DNA of 5,478 nt from Methylococcaceae bacterium UBA659. Lineage in GTDB: Bacteria > Pseudomonadota > Gammaproteobacteria > Methylococcales > Methylomonadaceae. The notes under the pieces are model-generated. The model was not told the origin of the DNA. It was given only the letters and a program-made list of their open reading frames with translations, and searched no databases. The stretch spans positions 1-5,478 of the forward strand of contig DBNZ01000068.1 in the NCBI GenBank assembly GCA_002299495.1. The letters are read 5' to 3'. Every line of letters starts with the position of its first letter. The first letter of the stretch is position 1. Position numbers and translations under genes: made by a program. Below are positions 5,225 to 5,478 of this stretch, piece after piece.

Positions 5225-5478
5225 AAGTGGTGTACAAGGAGTGGTTTAACCATTTGAGGAGCTTGCAAAACTATCGTGCAACAAGCGAACAAAATTATTT
5301 TTGACGCTCTCTGATTGCGCATGTCTGTCAGGCTCATGCCGCCTGTCTGTTTTTCGATACGGGTTAAAGGCATGATCCGTTCCTCGCCTGGTTTAGGGCG
5401 ACCCGGAAAGCCCCGGCCGGAATAGATGAATTCTTCGATCCGCATCATTTCTAAGGTGCTCACCCATTCTGGTTGCTT
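5221..5478 (-). CDS. C-terminal part of an unrecognised protein, running off the window edge
   Basis: The frame is open from the last base of the window, reading KQPEWVSTLEMMRIEEFIYS, then GRGFPGRPKPGEERIMPLTR, then IEKQTGGMSLTDMRNQRASK, and ending after a hydrophobic tail. The GTG at 5463 is a possible start but no ribosome binding site precedes it, and the open frame continues beyond the edge, so this is more likely the 3' end of a longer gene. The central part has balanced, protein-like composition; the last ~25 residues (from IILFACC) look less natural and could be read-through beyond a truncated gene. Its TGA (5223-5221) overlaps the ATG of the lipoprotein gene. Function unknown; a remnant of a transposase or a recombinase-type protein is possible but not supported by a motif I can name. 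Confidence 0.4.
   Translation of the reverse strand, partial: KQPEWVSTLEMMRIEEFIYSGRGFPGRPKPGEERIMPLTRIEKQTGGMSLTDMRNQRASKIILFACCTIVLQAPQMVKPLLVHHL

Noticed and set aside
1..5478. CRISPR array, tRNA, rRNA or toxin-antitoxin pair
   Set aside because: No regularly spaced repeats, no cloverleaf sequence and no paired toxin-antitoxin reading frames were seen.

Overview
The window is about 5.5 kb of bacterial DNA with moderate GC content. It most resembles a Gram-negative gammaproteobacterium: there are Sec signal peptides, a lipobox protein, and an SmbP-like periplasmic protein of the kind known from nitrifiers. A methanotroph- or nitrifier-like environmental organism would fit, but this is an impression from protein style and not a taxonomic proof.

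Left part (1-1775, + strand): four small genes in tandem, each with its own Shine-Dalgarno sequence. They encode a two-helix membrane protein (128-349), an unrecognised exported protein with a C-terminal hydrophobic anchor (432-977), a CsbD-family stress protein (1151-1327, 58 aa) and a small metal-binding protein of the SmbP type (1403-1720). A strong intrinsic terminator closes the block at 1736-1773. A dyad at 1028-1047 in front of csbD is a candidate operator. The set looks like an envelope or metal stress cluster, with no enzyme in it.

Middle part (1854-3932): a graveyard of mobile DNA. An unrecognised gene (1854-2456) carries a one-base frameshift and is cut off by an IS5-superfamily element (IS1031-like) at 2460-3509 with TAA on both sides. 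That IS is itself broken: a 159-bp MITE-like element (2528-2686), whose 18-bp terminal inverted repeats match the host IS left end, sits six bases from the transposase start codon and has duplicated TAA. Removing the 159 bp and one TAA restores an uninterrupted 267-codon transposase, so the nesting can be read base by base. On the other side of the IS lies a decayed, multiply frameshifted N-terminal piece of an IS481-like transposase (3513-3829, minus strand).

Right part (3986-5478, minus strand): a 412-aa lipoprotein with the look of an alpha/beta hydrolase. An ORF entering from the window edge ends with its TGA overlapping the lipoprotein ATG. The lipoprotein has no visible Shine-Dalgarno sequence, so translational coupling is possible.

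The most notable observation is the self-nested IS/MITE: four related transposon ends in one kilobase, with a transposase that has been separated from its start codon by a relative using the same ends.
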